This document shows positions 62,459-64,000 of a stretch of DNA of 64,000 bases, in pieces. Below the pieces are notes generated by a model. It saw only the letters and a program-made list of their open reading frames with translations. It was not told the DNA's origin and did no database searches. A program made the position numbers and the translations under genes. Within the stretch, counting starts at the first letter, position 1, and every line of letters starts with the position of its first letter. The DNA comes from Yoonia sp. BS5-3 (GTDB lineage: Bacteria > Pseudomonadota > Alphaproteobacteria > Rhodobacterales > Rhodobacteraceae), in assembly GCF_038069655.2 (NCBI RefSeq), contig NZ_CP150951.2, forward strand, positions 2,754,001 through 2,818,000, written 5' to 3'.

Positions 62459-62914
62459 TTGGGCAGCGCCTATTTTTATCATCTGACGGACAGCCCGCTC
62501 GAGGCGACCTTGCCGATGTTGATTGGCAAGGCGCGCGGGGCGGGCTGGCGTGTCTTGGTGCGCGGCCCGGACCCAGCCCTGCTGAAGCGTTTGGATGACA
62601 TCCTATGGCAGGGCCCCGAGGATGGGTTTACCCCGCATGGCATGGCGGGCGGCCCCCATGATGCTGATCAGCCGGTACTGCTGGGCGATGCTGTGCCCGC
62701 CGATGGTTTCGCCTGTATCATGAGTGTCGGCGGCGCAGAGGTTTCACCCGATGAGGTTACCGCTGCCGACCGTGTTTGCATTTTGTTCGACGGTCACGAC
62801 GGCGCCGCTCTGCAGCATGCGCGGGGGCAGTGGAAAGCGCTGACGGAAGCGGGCTGCTCTGCGCAGTATTGGGCGCAAGAGGGTGGGCGCTGGATGAAAA
62901 AGGCTGAAAAATAA
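62459..62914 (+). CDS. holC: DNA polymerase III subunit chi
   Basis: 151 residues from a TTG at 62459, 1 bp after the pepA stop; no ATG gives an N-terminus of normal length. It starts GSAYFYHLTDSPLEATLPMLIGKARGAGWRVLVR, typical of HolC, and retains the WQGPEDGFTPHG and VCILFDGHD segments. Chi links the clamp loader to SSB. It is coupled to pepA as in many proteobacteria. Convergent with the GNAT gene, 12 bp apart. Confidence 0.9.
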   Translation: MGSAYFYHLTDSPLEATLPMLIGKARGAGWRVLVRGPDPALLKRLDDILWQGPEDGFTPHGMAGGPHDADQPVLLGDAVPADGFACIMSVGGAEVSPDEVTAADRVCILFDGHDGAALQHARGQWKALTEAGCSAQYWAQEGGRWMKKAEK

Positions 62915-62926
62915 GGCCTTAGTCCG

Positions 62927-63445
62927 TTATTCGTTTCGCAAATCCCACGTGACAATGACGTTTGACGATTGCCACAGTGGCCCGGGGTCGGTGAACGTAC
63001 CCGCCTCAATACCACCCATTGCCTTGTAGAACTGCCGTGCGGCCATGTTCTGGGTCACGACGGCCAAAGAAACCCGGCTTTTGCCGATTTCAGCGAATGT
63101 CGCCCGCAAGAGCCGCTTGCCAAGCCCGGTGCGCCGGGCGGTGCGGTCGATGTAAAAATGTTTGATTTCATACCCCCCATTCATGGCTGGATGGGTGGCG
63201 GGCGCAAAGCTGGCAACGCCGATAATCCTGCTGTCCTCCAATGCGACAAGCGCGCCGATATCAGCATCTTTTGCGTTCAACGCATTGCGCCAATAGGGCA
63301 GGCGGGCCGGTTTGTCCAAAGCCTGATAGGCGGCGGCGGGTGCGATATTGCGATAGGTTTCCCGCCAGATGTCGACATGCAGCTGCGCAAGCGCATCTGC
63401 ATCAGCGGGCCGGGCACGCCGGATGATGCCACCTTTGGGGATCAA
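62927..63445 (-). CDS. GNAT-family N-acetyltransferase
   Basis: 172 residues from a TTG at 63445 that overlaps the TetR stop codon (TTGA); an in-frame ATG further up (63508) lies inside the TetR gene. GNAT features: IIRRARPADADALAQLHVDIWRETYRNI at the start, the acetyl-CoA loop RTARRTGLGKRLLRATFAEI, and LAVVTQNMAARQFYKAMGGIEAG. The substrate is unknown. Co-transcription with the TetR-family regulator is probable. Confidence 0.8.
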   Translation of the reverse strand: MIPKGGIIRRARPADADALAQLHVDIWRETYRNIAPAAAYQALDKPARLPYWRNALNAKDADIGALVALEDSRIIGVASFAPATHPAMNGGYEIKHFYIDRTARRTGLGKRLLRATFAEIGKSRVSLAVVTQNMAARQFYKAMGGIEAGTFTDPGPLWQSSNVIVTWDLRNE

Positions 63446-63984
63446 CAGACCAGATCGGGCAGGGCGCGCATGATATCTGAATCCCGCCGCGCCCGTGCCA
63501 AGGTCCATGACCCTTCCAGCGACAAGAAGAGACGCCGGGCGCTGTGATTTGCCTGGGTCTCGGACTGGCCGAAACGCACCGCATGCGCGGCGATCTGTGC
63601 CATCCAGCCCGTGAAAATGCTGTCAAGTGCATCCCGGAAGGCATCATCGTCCTGCCCACCCAGCAAGGTGGCCGAGACGGGGCAGCCGACATTGCCCTCA
63701 TGGATGTCGAAATACTTGGCCAGCTTATGGCAAAAGGTCGTCACACCGTCCCGGTAGTCAGCTGCCCCGTCAAAAGAGGCATTGATGATGCGCAAAACCT
63801 CAGCCGATGCCAAATCGGCGGCGGCCAAAGCCAGATCTGCCTTTCCATTTGGAAAGTGATGATAAAGCGATCCTTTGGGCACCCCGGCTTTGCGCAGGAT
63901 TTCGGACAGGCCGACCCCGTTATAGCCCTTTTTCTGAAAAAGATAGCCTGCCTCGATGGCCAGTTTGATCCGCGTCGATGTCAT
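63442..63984 (-). CDS. TetR-family transcriptional regulator
   Basis: 180 residues. The N-terminal HTH is KLAIEAGYLFQKKGYNGVGLSEILRKAGVPKGSLYHHFPNGKADLALAA, the usual TetR pattern ending KxxLYxHFxxK; the C-terminal ligand domain contains CPVSATLLGG and helical dimer segments as in LmrA/YxaF-like members. It is the first gene of a two-gene unit with a GNAT enzyme and probably regulates its own operon or a nearby one beyond the window. Confidence 0.88.
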   Translation of the reverse strand: MTSTRIKLAIEAGYLFQKKGYNGVGLSEILRKAGVPKGSLYHHFPNGKADLALAAADLASAEVLRIINASFDGAADYRDGVTTFCHKLAKYFDIHEGNVGCPVSATLLGGQDDDAFRDALDSIFTGWMAQIAAHAVRFGQSETQANHSARRLFLSLEGSWTLARARRDSDIMRALPDLVC

Positions 63985-64000
63985 AAGAAACGGTATTGCA

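Noticed and set aside
1..64000. CRISPR array, prophage, transposase, integrase, rRNA operon or replication origin
   Set aside because: No regularly spaced direct repeats, phage or transposase motifs, rRNA sequence or DnaA/parS-like box clusters were noticed on reading.

Overview
The window looks like an ordinary chromosomal stretch of a marine Rhodobacteraceae bacterium (Roseobacter group, Alphaproteobacteria). This rests on gene order and family membership: rpmF-plsX-fabH-ihfA-merR, prfA-prmC-DUF4167, lptF-lptG-lptD-surA-pdxA-ksgA, scpA-scpB next to nagZ and argS, a long double-domain dCTP deaminase, a one-cysteine DksA, and the RSP_2648-type PIN protein. Gene density is high, many genes overlap by ATGA, and no prophage, insertion sequence, plasmid gene or CRISPR array was seen.

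Layout. 1-2.3 kb: acetolactate synthase large subunit behind a branched-chain amino acid leader peptide and attenuator, followed by an unknown gene cut by the window edge. 2.3-7.3 kb: membrane protein, YghU-type GST, polysaccharide deacetylase, Bpt aminoacyl transferase, DUF2852 protein, YbaK-type deacylase. 7.4-10.4 kb: glnE plus a small partner. 10.4-14 kb: an exported protein and the Entner-Doudoroff pair eda/edd, with a LacI-type operator inside the edd promoter. 14-16.5 kb: lipoprotein, RlmI-like methyltransferase, PIN protein. 16.5-22.3 kb: a tightly packed eight-gene minus-strand run (MoxR ATPase, GNAT, DUF2927 lipoprotein, a 58-residue membrane protein, CoxE-type VWA protein, single-TM protein, DedA, M48 protease). 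22.5-31 kb: dksA, FAD monooxygenase, exonuclease III, A-type Fe-S protein, dGTPase, cation/proton antiporter, argS. 31-36 kb: SPOR protein, nagZ, scpAB, Hint-domain protein. 36-45 kb: dCTP deaminase, tRNA-Pro(GGG), the fatty-acid/phospholipid cluster, BamE, pseudouridine synthase, SDR, HAD, mazG. 45-50 kb: M20 amidohydrolase plus two ureohydrolases, bracketed by two paralogous 189-residue outer-membrane proteins. 50-53.5 kb: DUF1499, prfA, prmC, DUF4167. 53.5-60.9 kb: LPS/outer-membrane assembly operon. 60.9-64 kb: pepA, holC, GNAT and TetR.

The features least explained by standard annotation are: (1) the eight-gene MoxR/VWA/DUF2927/DedA/M48 operon, which reads like a membrane-tethered AAA+ remodelling and envelope proteolysis system; (2) two copies of a perfect 24-bp palindrome with identical arms and different self-complementary centres, one of which supplies the stop codon of the M20 gene; (3) a pair of 19-bp palindromes with symmetric substitutions upstream of the DUF2852 gene; (4) an ilv attenuator with a VVLIV leader peptide; and (5) a plus-strand terminator-like hairpin lying between two minus-strand genes, which may end an unannotated RNA.

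All functional calls are by reading translated sequence and recalling family signatures; no database search was run.
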